From Pontixanthobacter rizhaonensis (GTDB lineage: Bacteria; Pseudomonadota; Alphaproteobacteria; Sphingomonadales; Sphingomonadaceae): 64,000 bases of DNA. The stretch covers positions 547,001 through 611,000 of the forward strand of contig NZ_JABCRE010000002.1 of NCBI RefSeq assembly GCF_012972675.1, read 5' to 3'. Both the position numbers and the translations under genes were made by a program. The notes beneath the pieces were generated by a model. The model saw nothing but the letters and a program-made list of their open reading frames with translations, was not told where the DNA came from and searched no databases. Shown here piece by piece: positions 52,256 to 59,495 of this stretch (its first letter is position 1; the number at the start of each line of letters is the position of its first letter).

Positions 52256-52627
52256 ATGGCCGATTCGCTCATCCTAGAAGTTGCTGACCTTGAGCATGAT
52301 GTCCTGACCGGCATCTATTCTGAGGAGACAGGCAAACCGCAGCCGCTGCGTATCACCATTCAAGCGAAAATCGCGATTGCTGACCGCTACGAGCCCGATA
52401 CGCCGTTAGAGGCGAGCAAGAATTATATGGATCTGAAGGCTGCGGCGACAGACGCCTTGCCGCAGGGTGTGCATTTCAAGCTGATTGAAGCGCTGGCCGA
52501 TCACATTTGCACCACCGTTATGGCTGATGATGACCGGATCGAAGCCGTCACAGTGAAGATTGTTAAGCTGGCAATTGCTGAAGCAAACGAGCAAATCGGC
52601 ATCACGATGGTGCGGGAACGCCGCTGA
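52256..52627 (+). CDS. folB: Dihydroneopterin aldolase
   Basis: A 123-residue T-fold enzyme of folate synthesis, cleaving dihydroneopterin to 6-hydroxymethyl-dihydropterin and glycolaldehyde. LEVADLEHDVLTGIYSEETG holds the substrate-site Glu region, LEASKNYMDLKAA the conserved Tyr, and FKLIEALADHIC the second Glu. ATG 52256 gives the family start; in-frame ATGs at 52196 and 52220 add 12-20 unconserved residues. No other fol gene is adjacent, but moa genes of the related pterin cofactor follow. Confidence 0.9.
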   Translation: MADSLILEVADLEHDVLTGIYSEETGKPQPLRITIQAKIAIADRYEPDTPLEASKNYMDLKAAATDALPQGVHFKLIEALADHICTTVMADDDRIEAVTVKIVKLAIAEANEQIGITMVRERR

Positions 52628-52632
52628 TCCTG

Positions 52633-52956
52633 ATGCAGCATATTGTCTATATCGATGCTCTGCCAAAAAACGCGCTTGATGCTGCCAGCAAATTTTCTGC
52701 GAACTGGCTTCCTTCCATTCGCGAACAGATAAATGCAGGTGATAGCTATGTGTTGGTGCTGCCCGATGCAGCTTACGACCATGCGGATTGGCGGCGGGCT
52801 GCCATTCGTGACTTGGCCAGAACCTATGCACCCACGCGGCTGAACATGATCAGCGGCGGAGATGACGCTGCGATCACATCGACGCAGAACTATCTGAGCG
52901 ATGCAGGCGGTGTCACTGGCCAATATTTGCCGCTTTCGCGGCGAGGTGACTCGTGA
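52633..52956 (+). CDS. Hypothetical protein in the folB-moaA interval
   Basis: A 107-residue soluble protein, acidic to neutral, without a signal peptide. The pattern YIDALPKNALDAASKF and SYVLVLPDAAYDH suggests a small alpha/beta (Rossmann-like) fold. I do not recognise the family. It starts 5 nt after folB and its last codons overlap the GTG of moaA (GTGA). The context between folB and moaA suggests a pterin- or cofactor-related role, which is inference only. Confidence 0.75.
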   Translation: MQHIVYIDALPKNALDAASKFSANWLPSIREQINAGDSYVLVLPDAAYDHADWRRAAIRDLARTYAPTRLNMISGGDDAAITSTQNYLSDAGGVTGQYLPLSRRGDS

Positions 52957-53966
52957 ACGAGGTGGCAGCTCCCGCGCCGTTGGTGGATCAGTTTAACCGC
53001 CGGATCAGCTATCTGCGGCTTTCGGTTACGGATCGGTGCGATTTGCGCTGCACCTATTGTATGCCCGAGAAAATGCAGTTTTTGCCGCGCGCAGAAGTGC
53101 TGACTTTGGAAGAGCTCTACGATTTGTCCCGGGGTTTTATGGAGCGGGGGATTACCAAAATCCGTCTCACAGGCGGGGAACCTTTGGTCCGGCGCGACAT
53201 GATGCAACTTGTCCGGGCAATTGGCCGGCATATTGGCGGTGAGCTGGAAGAGCTGACGTTGACGACCAACGGCACGCAGCTTGGCAAATATGCAGGCGAA
53301 TTGGCGCAGGCCGGTGTTCGCCGCGTCAACATATCGCTTGATACTCTCGACCCGGCGGTGTTTGCCCGGCTCACCCGGCGGGACAGTTTGGCAGATGTTC
53401 TGGACGGGATCGAAGCGGCCCAGGCTGCCGGTCTTCACGTCAAAATCAACACAGTGGCGCTGCGAAACACGAACCAGGCAGATTTGCCGGCGGTCATAGA
53501 GTGGGCGCATGGGAAGGGCTGTGATGTCACGTTGATAGAGGCTATGCCGCTGGGCACCGTGGATGAGGATCGGATCGATCATTATTTGCCGCTGACCGAG
53601 GTGCAGGATGATCTTGAACAGCAATGGACCCTCCGCCCATCCAGCCACACAACTGGCGGGCCAGCGCGCTATTTCGACGTTGCCGAGACAGGCGGGCGGC
53701 TAGGGCTCATCACGCCGCTCACCAACAATTTCTGTGCCGGATGCAACCGCATCAGAGTAACAGCAACGGGGCAGCTATATCCGTGCCTCGGCGGCGGCGA
53801 ACGGGTGGATTTGCGCGCAGCCTTGAGGTCGGATGATCCGGCAGGCAATCTCTCAATCGGGCTAGATCAAGCGATGCGGATTAAACCCGAAAAACATGAC
53901 TTCCATATTGATCATGCAGGCCAAGAACCGGCTTTGCCGCGCCATATGTCGATGACCGGGGGATGA
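52953..53966 (+). CDS. moaA: GTP 3',8-cyclase MoaA
   Basis: A 337-residue radical-SAM enzyme that with MoaC makes cyclic pyranopterin monophosphate, the first intermediate of molybdenum cofactor. The SAM cluster motif is CDLRCTYC (C-x3-C-x2-C), the GTP-site cluster is NNFCAGCNR plus the Cys in YPCLGGG, and the essential C-terminal GG is present (MTGG). GTG start overlapping the previous stop. moaC is not in the window. Confidence 0.97.
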   Translation: MNEVAAPAPLVDQFNRRISYLRLSVTDRCDLRCTYCMPEKMQFLPRAEVLTLEELYDLSRGFMERGITKIRLTGGEPLVRRDMMQLVRAIGRHIGGELEELTLTTNGTQLGKYAGELAQAGVRRVNISLDTLDPAVFARLTRRDSLADVLDGIEAAQAAGLHVKINTVALRNTNQADLPAVIEWAHGKGCDVTLIEAMPLGTVDEDRIDHYLPLTEVQDDLEQQWTLRPSSHTTGGPARYFDVAETGGRLGLITPLTNNFCAGCNRIRVTATGQLYPCLGGGERVDLRAALRSDDPAGNLSIGLDQAMRIKPEKHDFHIDHAGQEPALPRHMSMTGG

Positions 53967-53967
53967 T

Positions 53968-54210
53968 GTGACTGTCCGTGTTCTATTCCTTGGGCCGCTG
54001 TCTGATATCGCACCTGCTGCGGAAATGAATGTGGACGGGCCATTGGATTGGGCAGGGCTGTTAGACCTTGTCAGTCCAGAATGTGCCGACCAGATCAGAA
54101 GTGAGCGGGTGAAAATTGCCTGTGCGGGTAAGGTACTGCTCGACAAGGCAGACCTCCACGCGAAGGGCGGTGATGAAGTGGCAGTGCTGCCACCGGTAAG
54201 CGGCGGATAG
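53968..54210 (+). CDS. moaD: Molybdopterin synthase sulfur carrier subunit
   Basis: An 80-residue ubiquitin-fold protein ending VLPPVSGG, the GG tail that is adenylated and thiocarboxylated to donate sulfur to the pterin. It begins with GTG one nt after the moaA stop. VRVLFLGPLSDIA is the first beta strand and KVLLDKADLHAKGGDEVAV the last conserved region. Confidence 0.95.
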   Translation: MTVRVLFLGPLSDIAPAAEMNVDGPLDWAGLLDLVSPECADQIRSERVKIACAGKVLLDKADLHAKGGDEVAVLPPVSGG

Positions 54211-54217
54211 ACTGCCC

Positions 54218-54664
54218 ATGATGCGCGATGTCCGATTGCTGACAGAACCGTTTGTTGCGGATCAATTGGTTGGTCCGTTCTCCGCTGCAAATCCGGGGCT
54301 GGGCGGTATCTGTACATTTATCGGTGAAGTGCGCGGCGGTGGCGGGGTGAAAGCGCTGGAACTGACGCATTACGAACCACTTACGCTTACCGGTATGCAC
54401 GAAATTGCAGACGGTGCTCAATCGCGCTTTGATTTACTGGGATTGCTGATCGCGCACCGTGTGGGGAAATTTCGACCCGGCGAACCGATCGTATGTGTGT
54501 CCGCCGCCGCACATCACCGCCGCGCCGCAATCGACGCAGTTGATTACTGCATGGACCATTTGAAAAGCGCTGCATGGTTCTGGAAACGTGAACTGCGCAG
54601 CGATGGCTGGCACTGGATTGAACCGCGCTCAGACGATTACGCCAATCTTGAGCGTTGGCGCTAG
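54218..54664 (+). CDS. moaE: Molybdopterin synthase catalytic subunit
   Basis: The 148-residue partner of MoaD, which inserts the dithiolene sulfurs into cyclic pyranopterin. GGICTFIGEVRGGGGVKALEL (in part), LIAHRVGKFRPGEPIVCVSA and CMDHLKSAAWFWKREL with the conserved Lys pair and WHWIEPRSDD are diagnostic. It lies 7 nt after moaD. It is convergent with the lipoprotein gene, whose stop is 2 nt away. Confidence 0.97.
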   Translation: MMRDVRLLTEPFVADQLVGPFSAANPGLGGICTFIGEVRGGGGVKALELTHYEPLTLTGMHEIADGAQSRFDLLGLLIAHRVGKFRPGEPIVCVSAAAHHRRAAIDAVDYCMDHLKSAAWFWKRELRSDGWHWIEPRSDDYANLERWR

Positions 54665-54665
54665 A

Positions 54666-55187
54666 TCAGCGCCGCTGACCGCCGCGAAGCTCCGCCAGAA
54701 TAGCATCCTCGGCGCGCAGCATGGCTGTCACTTCGGCACGTACAGCATCGACATTCTCGGCTGAATTGAGCGCAATCGCTTGCTCGGCATAAAGCAGGTC
54801 CAAATCGCCCAGGGTAATGGCCGTTATGCTGCGTTTGGCGTCCAAATCTGACAGCGCGATCTGCGCGTCCCCCCAAGCATTGCTGGTGACGGCGGCTCTG
54901 GCACCGTTGGCAACTTTCCGCCGGGCGGCCGGTACGGCAGCCATAAAGGCTGCGTGTGCTGCTTTTGCCTGCGTTTCCAGCGCCGCCAAATCGCTTAAAG
55001 GGACCGCCGGAATAACTTGTGTCTCTGGGGTGCCGGAATCTGGTGTGCCAAGCGTGCCGGATTCCCGTTCAAAATCGCGGATTTCCAAGCTAGGGTAGGT
55101 TTGCGAGGAGCCGGCACAGGCCGCGGTCCCAATAATGAATGGCAACGCCAAGAATAGACGAATGGTGGAATGCATGGGCGGTGCCAT
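54666..55187 (-). CDS. Putative lipoprotein of unknown function
   Basis: A 173-residue protein with a lipoprotein signal: hydrophobic stretch IRLFLALPFIIGTAAC with the lipidated Cys after TAA, then GSSQTYPS. The mature part is helical and Ala-rich, with ALETQAKAAHAAFMAAVP and TAMLRAEDAILAELRGG, suggesting coiled coil. I do not recognise a family. ATG 55187 (MAPPM) or 55175 (MHSTIRL) is the likely start; the longer frame to 55277 has no signal before it. Confidence 0.72.
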   Translation of the reverse strand: MAPPMHSTIRLFLALPFIIGTAACAGSSQTYPSLEIRDFERESGTLGTPDSGTPETQVIPAVPLSDLAALETQAKAAHAAFMAAVPAARRKVANGARAAVTSNAWGDAQIALSDLDAKRSITAITLGDLDLLYAEQAIALNSAENVDAVRAEVTAMLRAEDAILAELRGGQRR

Positions 55188-55262
55188 ACCATAATCATCC
55201 GCTTCTGCCAGCCAGACCGAGAACTTCTGTTGGCAGCCGTCAAAAAACCGGTCTGCAATACG

Positions 55263-55346
55263 TTGACTTGGACACACCTTTCGCTTATCGGCACGTTCTT
55301 TCCGGAAGGCTGCCTCTGAGGCGGCTAATCGGGTACGCCGTTTTTT
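55263..55346 (+). promoter_or_regulatory. Candidate promoter and leader hairpin of rplU
   Basis: TTGACT (55263-55268) and TATCGG (55286-55291) are spaced 17 bp and could be a sigma70 promoter. Downstream, a 6-bp interrupted hairpin (CGGCTA paired to TA..GCCG, 55322-55340) is followed by TTTTTT (55341-55346), 43 nt before the rplU start. This could be an attenuator in the leader. It is a weak prediction made by eye. Confidence 0.35.
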
Positions 55347-55389
55347 GTAATGAAGATGGCACAGCTATTAGATTGAAAGTGATACAACC

Positions 55390-55860
55390 ATGTTCGCAGT
55401 AGTGCGCACTGGCGGCAAACAATACCGCGTTGCAGCCGGAGATAAAATCGCAGTTGAAAAACTGGCTGGTGAAGCCGGTGATACTGTAACGTTGGGCGAT
55501 GTTCTGCTCGCTGGCGAAGGTGATTCGATTGCTGATGCGTCGAAAGTTTCGGTTTCGGCTGAAATCATTGCACAGGCCAAGAGCGAAAAGGTTGTCGTTT
55601 TCAAGAAGCGTCGCCGTCACAACTATCGCCGTAAAGCCGGTCACCGTCAGCAAATGACGCTGCTGCGCATTACAGACGTTGGTGCTGGTGCGAAAAAAGC
55701 TCCTGCGAAGAAGGCTGCTGCTCCTAAAAAAGAAGTGGCACCTGCAACTGAAGAGAAGAAGGCTCCTGCGAAGAAGGCGGCTCCTAAAGCTGCTGCAGAA
55801 AAGAAGCCTGCTGCAAAGAAACCCGCTGCCAAGAAGGCACCCGCTAAAAAAGCGGACTAA
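55390..55860 (+). CDS. rplU: 50S ribosomal protein L21 with Lys/Ala-rich extension
   Basis: A 156-residue L21. Residues 1-100 are the normal protein ([20 protein letters not shown], then [20 protein letters not shown]). The last 55 or so residues are a Lys/Ala/Pro tail with AKKA and KKPA repeats and a Glu patch (TEEKKAP). Such tails occur on L21 in some alphaproteobacteria. It is the first gene of the rplU-rpmA pair, 25 nt before rpmA. Confidence 0.96.
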   Translation: MFAVVRTGGKQYRVAAGDKIAVEKLAGEAGDTVTLGDVLLAGEGDSIADASKVSVSAEIIAQAKSEKVVVFKKRRRHNYRRKAGHRQQMTLLRITDVGAGAKKAPAKKAAAPKKEVAPATEEKKAPAKKAAPKAAAEKKPAAKKPAAKKAPAKKAD

Positions 55861-55885
55861 GACAGTTTCGAAAGAGTAAGAGACA

Positions 55886-56155
55886 ATGGCACATAAAAAA
55901 GCAGGTGGTTCATCCAATAACGGTCGCGACTCAGCAGGTCGCCGCCTTGGTGTGAAAAAATTCGGCAGCCAAGAAGTGGTTCCGGGCAACATTATCGTGC
56001 GTCAGCGCGGCACCAAATTCTATCCAGGTACCAATGTCGGTATTGGCAAGGATCACACCCTATTCGCCCTATCCGGCGGCCGAGTGCGATTCCACGGTGG
56101 AAAACAGGGCCGCAAATACGTGTCCGTGGACATGATGGCGGAAGCCGCCGAATAA
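55886..56155 (+). CDS. rpmA: 50S ribosomal protein L27
   Basis: An 89-residue protein starting [20 protein letters not shown], whose N-terminus reaches the peptidyl-transferase centre, followed by [20 protein letters not shown]. The N-terminus begins directly, without the protease-processed extension seen in Firmicutes. It is co-transcribed with rplU; hairpins follow at 56174-56249. Confidence 0.98.
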   Translation: MAHKKAGGSSNNGRDSAGRRLGVKKFGSQEVVPGNIIVRQRGTKFYPGTNVGIGKDHTLFALSGGRVRFHGGKQGRKYVSVDMMAEAAE

Positions 56156-56173
56156 TCGGATGATTCATTGACA

Positions 56174-56249
56174 GGATCATCCCGCAGGATGGTCCAGCCG
56201 GATAAAACCGGCTCTCAAGAGGGAGACAGGGCCAACCTGCCTCCCTCTT
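56174..56249 (+). terminator. Three consecutive hairpins downstream of rpmA, the last terminator-like
   Basis: Hairpin 1: GGATCATCC/GGATGGTCC (56174-56195). Hairpin 2: AGCCGG/CCGGCT (56196-56213). Hairpin 3: AAGAGGGAGACAGG/CCTGCCTCCCTCTT with one mismatch and loop GCCAA (56217-56249), followed by GTCGTTTC. The third is the likely end of the rplU-rpmA transcript although the T-tract is poor. Confidence 0.7.
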
Positions 56250-56373
56250 GTCGTTTCTCCCTCACAGATCACCGGAAAACGGGTTTCTGGTGCAATGGAA
56301 TTGTCACGCGGCACTCCTAAAGGCCCAATCATTGGATTGCCTGAGGGAACAGCGCGACTTGAGGAGAAAGTAC

Positions 56374-56913
56374 ATGTTCCACCGCAGCGAACGGTTGTTT
56401 TTGCGGCCCGCATGGCCCGAAGACTGGGAAGCCATTTATTCTGGAATCGCGGATGAGAGTATTGTGCGTAATTTGGCGCGGGCCCCGTGGCCCTACACGC
56501 CGCAAGATGCGCAACATTTTGCCAATCTGCCGCATGATCCGTCAAACCCGCGCTTTATGATCACCGCATTGCATGGCGGTGTGGTCACATTGATCGGCTG
56601 CATTGGCCTCGATGAGTGCAATGGCCAGTTAGACATGGGCTATTGGATTGGCCGGAAATTTTGGGGACATGGCTATGCAACAGAGGCGGGCAAGGCCGCT
56701 GTAGAGATGGCCCGGATGCTTGGTCACGAACGCCTGTCTGCCAGCCACTTCGTCGATAACCCGGCATCCGGCCGGGTCTTGCGTAAAATCGGGTTCCGGC
56801 CAACGGGTATGACCCGCAAACATGGCTGCCTGGCGCGGGGTGAAGCGGTAGATGCGGTTACCTACGAAATTGACTTGGCAGCGGCGCATTATCCCCCGCA
56901 GCAAGCCGCCTAG
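56374..56913 (+). CDS. GNAT family N-acetyltransferase (RimJ/RimL-like)
   Basis: A 179-residue acetyltransferase. TERLFLRP-like start (SERLFLRPAWPEDW), then MGYWIGRKFWGHGYATEAGK, which holds the acetyl-CoA loop R/Q-x-x-G-x-G/A, and NPASGRVLRKIGFRPTG near the C-terminus. The RimJ group acetylates ribosomal protein N-termini or small amines; the substrate here is unknown. GAGGAG about 8 nt upstream supports ATG 56374 over a longer frame. Its position after rplU-rpmA is conserved in some sphingomonads. Confidence 0.9.
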   Translation: MFHRSERLFLRPAWPEDWEAIYSGIADESIVRNLARAPWPYTPQDAQHFANLPHDPSNPRFMITALHGGVVTLIGCIGLDECNGQLDMGYWIGRKFWGHGYATEAGKAAVEMARMLGHERLSASHFVDNPASGRVLRKIGFRPTGMTRKHGCLARGEAVDAVTYEIDLAAAHYPPQQAA

Positions 56914-56920
56914 AATCAGA

Positions 56921-56951
56921 AAGGCCCCGCACATCTCTGTTGCGGGGCCTT
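56921..56951. terminator. Bidirectional terminator between GNAT and PF10118 genes
   Basis: A perfect 11-bp stem, AAGGCCCCGCA/TGCGGGGCCTT, with a 9-nt loop sits in the 56-bp gap of a convergent pair. Read on the minus strand the stem continues into CCTTTCTGATT; on the plus strand it ends CCTTAAAA. It probably serves both genes. Confidence 0.8.
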
Positions 56952-56969
56952 AAAATTGCCGGAAGCGGG

Positions 56970-57848
56970 TTATTCTGCGGGCAATAATGCGTCGCTGAAT
57001 TCACCTTCATACTTACCGATCAATTCTCGATCATCATGGTCCCACGGGTGGAAGCTAGGCTTGAAGTATGACAGCCAAGCGGGGAATATCCGGCGGACAA
57101 CCCCGGGCGACACGGTTAGATATTTGAACAGTCCCCAACGCGCTTTCCAGCCGGTGATGCCATCTTGCGCGAGGAGGTTCAGTGCGTCCGTCCAGCGGTT
57201 TTTGAAGAAACGGCCGGTCACGATCAGCATCATGATGGAACGCAGTTTCCATTTGCGCCAAGCGGTCCAGTCTTGGGTTGCGTGAAGCCAGGTGTCGAAT
57301 GCGACACCCTTATGTTCGACTTCTTCGACCGCGTGCCAGCGCCACATATCGCGCACTTCCGGATCGGCATTTTCAAAATGTTTCGGATTGGCGAGGAACT
57401 CGTGTGCCATCATCGCCGTGTAGTGCTCCAGCGCCATCGTTACAGCAAGGTTGAGGATCGGCGGGCGGCCTTTGGTCAATGCCAGCATTTCTTCCACACG
57501 CTTGTCGATGGCGGCAATGTCATAGCCGGCATCAGCCGCAAGGCGGTTAAACGCGATATGTTCCCGCGTGTGATTGATTTCCTGCTTTACAAAAGCGCGG
57601 ATTTCTTCGGCCAGTTTCGGATTGGCGCCTTCACGGTGCGCTTTCACAGCTTCGATGAAGAAGGCTTCGCCGCGCGGGAACGTCGCGGACAGCGCATTAT
57701 GCCATGCTGTCCCGAAGGCATCGCCAGCCCACCAACGGCTTGGTGACGTACCGCGATTAAACCGTTCGTCGCGCACAACAATTTCAAGATCGGTAGGCGT
57801 CGGGTCAGCTGAATTCTGGTCGACGGAAATGGTAGTAGGGGCGTTCAC
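56970..57848 (-). CDS. PF10118 family putative metal-dependent hydrolase (copy 1)
   Basis: A 292-residue helical protein of PF10118. Carboxylate/His motifs arranged as in ferritin-like diiron proteins: GEAFFIEAVK, QEINHTREHIAFNR, ALEHYTAMM and WHAVEEVEHKGVAFD. Members are called metal-dependent hydrolases, but no reaction is established that I know of. GTG start; the promoter region just upstream holds a 24-bp palindrome. It is about 50% similar by eye to the neighbouring copy and lies downstream of it. Confidence 0.82.
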   Translation of the reverse strand: MNAPTTISVDQNSADPTPTDLEIVVRDERFNRGTSPSRWWAGDAFGTAWHNALSATFPRGEAFFIEAVKAHREGANPKLAEEIRAFVKQEINHTREHIAFNRLAADAGYDIAAIDKRVEEMLALTKGRPPILNLAVTMALEHYTAMMAHEFLANPKHFENADPEVRDMWRWHAVEEVEHKGVAFDTWLHATQDWTAWRKWKLRSIMMLIVTGRFFKNRWTDALNLLAQDGITGWKARWGLFKYLTVSPGVVRRIFPAWLSYFKPSFHPWDHDDRELIGKYEGEFSDALLPAE

Positions 57849-57862
57849 GAGCAGCTCCGATA

Positions 57863-57911
57863 GCTATTAACATAGATGTCAATAGCATTACTGACACTAA
57901 TGTCAATAGCA
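57863..57911. promoter_or_regulatory. Palindromic operator-like site and candidate promoter of PF10118 copy 1
   Basis: 57863-57886 is a 24-bp near-perfect palindrome with arms GCTATTAACAT and ATGTCAATAGC (10 of 12 positions symmetric). ATGTCAATAGCA is repeated 24 bp on (57876-57887 and 57900-57911), and TGACA-CTAA-TGTCA (57892-57905) forms a second dyad. On the minus strand TTGACA (57906-57901) and TATTGA (57884-57879), 16 bp apart, could be the promoter. Binding by the TetR protein encoded 1 kb away is inference. Confidence 0.6.
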
Positions 57912-57936
57912 GTGCTGGGCAAAGAGCGCGAAGCCC

Positions 57937-58857
57937 TTATTCAGCGGGCAACACTGCATCCGCATAGGGGCTGTCGGGCTTGTTGATCAGTGCCCGATCA
58001 TCCAAATTCCACGGGTGGTACCCCGGCATCAGGATTTTGGACCATTCCCAAAACATCCGGCGCATCATTCCCGGTTTCCACCAGAGGAATGCGTAGAGTT
58101 TCCGCTTAGCTTGGCCGCGCGTAAAGCCGTCTTGTTCAAGCAGCCCGATCGCATCACGAATCCGGTTGCCGAAATATTTCTTGGTAATCAGCATCGCGAT
58201 CAGCGTTTTAACGCGGTAGCGTTTGAACCGGCTCCAATCCTTTGTCGCGTGGAGCCATACATCATATGTGATGCCTTTATGTTCAATCTCTTCCGTCGCG
58301 TGCCAACGCCAGATATCTGCTGCAACCGGATCTGCCCCTTCAAGATAGCGGGGGTCGGCCAACAGGTGATGGCTGATCATCGCGGCGAAATGTTCCAGCG
58401 CGATTGTGATTGCCAAGTTGAATTCTTTCGGGCGACCTTCGGTCAGGGCGAGCATGGATTGGATGCCCTGATCAATGCTCTCCACATTGTAACCATGGTC
58501 GGAAACCAGACGGTTAAACGCCACATGCTCCCGCGTGTGGTTGATTTCTTGCGTGGTGAAAGCCTTCATTTCTGCGGCAATCTTTGGCGGAACCTGGTCC
58601 CGGAACTGGCGCATTGTATCGATGAAGAATGCTTCACCGCGGGGTAAGCTGGCGGAAACAGAGTTGTACCATGCCGTGGCGACCGGGTCGCCTGAATGCC
58701 ACCAGCGGGGGGTCTTGTGGTTCCGGTCAAACCGCTGATCACGAACAATCAATTCATGTTCTGCCGGCGTCGCTGTACTAATGGCGGTGATGGCCTCCGC
58801 ATCCGGGTTGCCCAGAGCTTCTGCCCGTTCTACGTCGATGGAGGTCTGTTTATTCAT
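57937..58857 (-). CDS. PF10118 family putative metal-dependent hydrolase (copy 2)
   Basis: A 306-residue paralogue of the next gene with the same motifs (GEAFFIDTM, QEINHTREHVAFNR, ALEHFAAMI, WHATEEIEHKGITYD) and the same C-terminal plan ending VLPAE. It has an N-terminal extension of about 15 residues relative to copy 1. It diverges from the TetR gene across only 29 bp, a common arrangement for a regulator and its target. Each protein has conserved Trp/His-rich segments (RWWHSGDP) near the N-terminus. Confidence 0.82.
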   Translation of the reverse strand: MNKQTSIDVERAEALGNPDAEAITAISTATPAEHELIVRDQRFDRNHKTPRWWHSGDPVATAWYNSVSASLPRGEAFFIDTMRQFRDQVPPKIAAEMKAFTTQEINHTREHVAFNRLVSDHGYNVESIDQGIQSMLALTEGRPKEFNLAITIALEHFAAMISHHLLADPRYLEGADPVAADIWRWHATEEIEHKGITYDVWLHATKDWSRFKRYRVKTLIAMLITKKYFGNRIRDAIGLLEQDGFTRGQAKRKLYAFLWWKPGMMRRMFWEWSKILMPGYHPWNLDDRALINKPDSPYADAVLPAE

Positions 58858-58886
58858 GGTTCACAACCTATTGAGCGATTTGGTTA

Positions 58887-59495
58887 ATGGCAACACGTAA
58901 AAGATTAACTCCTGAAGAGTCCCGTAGTTCCGCATTAGAAGCCGCGCGGGCGTTACTTATTGAAACCGGCCCACAATCAGTAACACTAAAAGCAGTGTCT
59001 GCGCGAGTAGGCAGAACCCATGCAAATCTACTGCACCATTTTGGGTCAGCTTCTGGATTGCAGAAAGCGCTGGCGCAGCATCTTGCTGAAACCGTGTGTG
59101 AAACCATCAAAGTGGCTATCCGTGCGACCCGCGCTGGTGAAGGTAGCCCGCGCGAAGTCGTCGATCTGGCCTTCGACGCTTTCGATAAAGAAGGGGCTGG
59201 CGGCTTAGCCAGCTGGATGCTGCTGACCGGGAACGAGGATGCTCTCGATCCGATTATCGAAACCATCCACGAACTGGTTGATGAACTGGCACCCGAAGAG
59301 GCTGACGGCCATTCCGGCGTGATGGCAATGCATGAGAATACGCTTACGCTGGTGCTGTTGGCACTGGGTGATGCGCTTATCGGTAAGGCATTGGCCCGGT
59401 CACTGTCTTTGCCGGATAGCGCGGCGCGCGACCGTGCAGAGCGTATCCTGATTGAGGCGCTGGATCTTGAGAACACCCAGGAGTGCTGCGATTAA
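58887..59495 (+). CDS. TetR family transcriptional regulator
   Basis: A 202-residue regulator. The N-terminal helix-turn-helix spans about residues 12-58: ALLIETGPQSVTLKAVSARV followed by GRTHANLLHHFG. The C-terminal ligand domain is divergent. The gene is divergent from the PF10118 pair. It has an unusual Cys-Cys-Asp end (ECCD). Its TAA overlaps the convergent ygfZ stop in TTAA. Confidence 0.92.
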   Translation: MATRKRLTPEESRSSALEAARALLIETGPQSVTLKAVSARVGRTHANLLHHFGSASGLQKALAQHLAETVCETIKVAIRATRAGEGSPREVVDLAFDAFDKEGAGGLASWMLLTGNEDALDPIIETIHELVDELAPEEADGHSGVMAMHENTLTLVLLALGDALIGKALARSLSLPDSAARDRAERILIEALDLENTQECCD

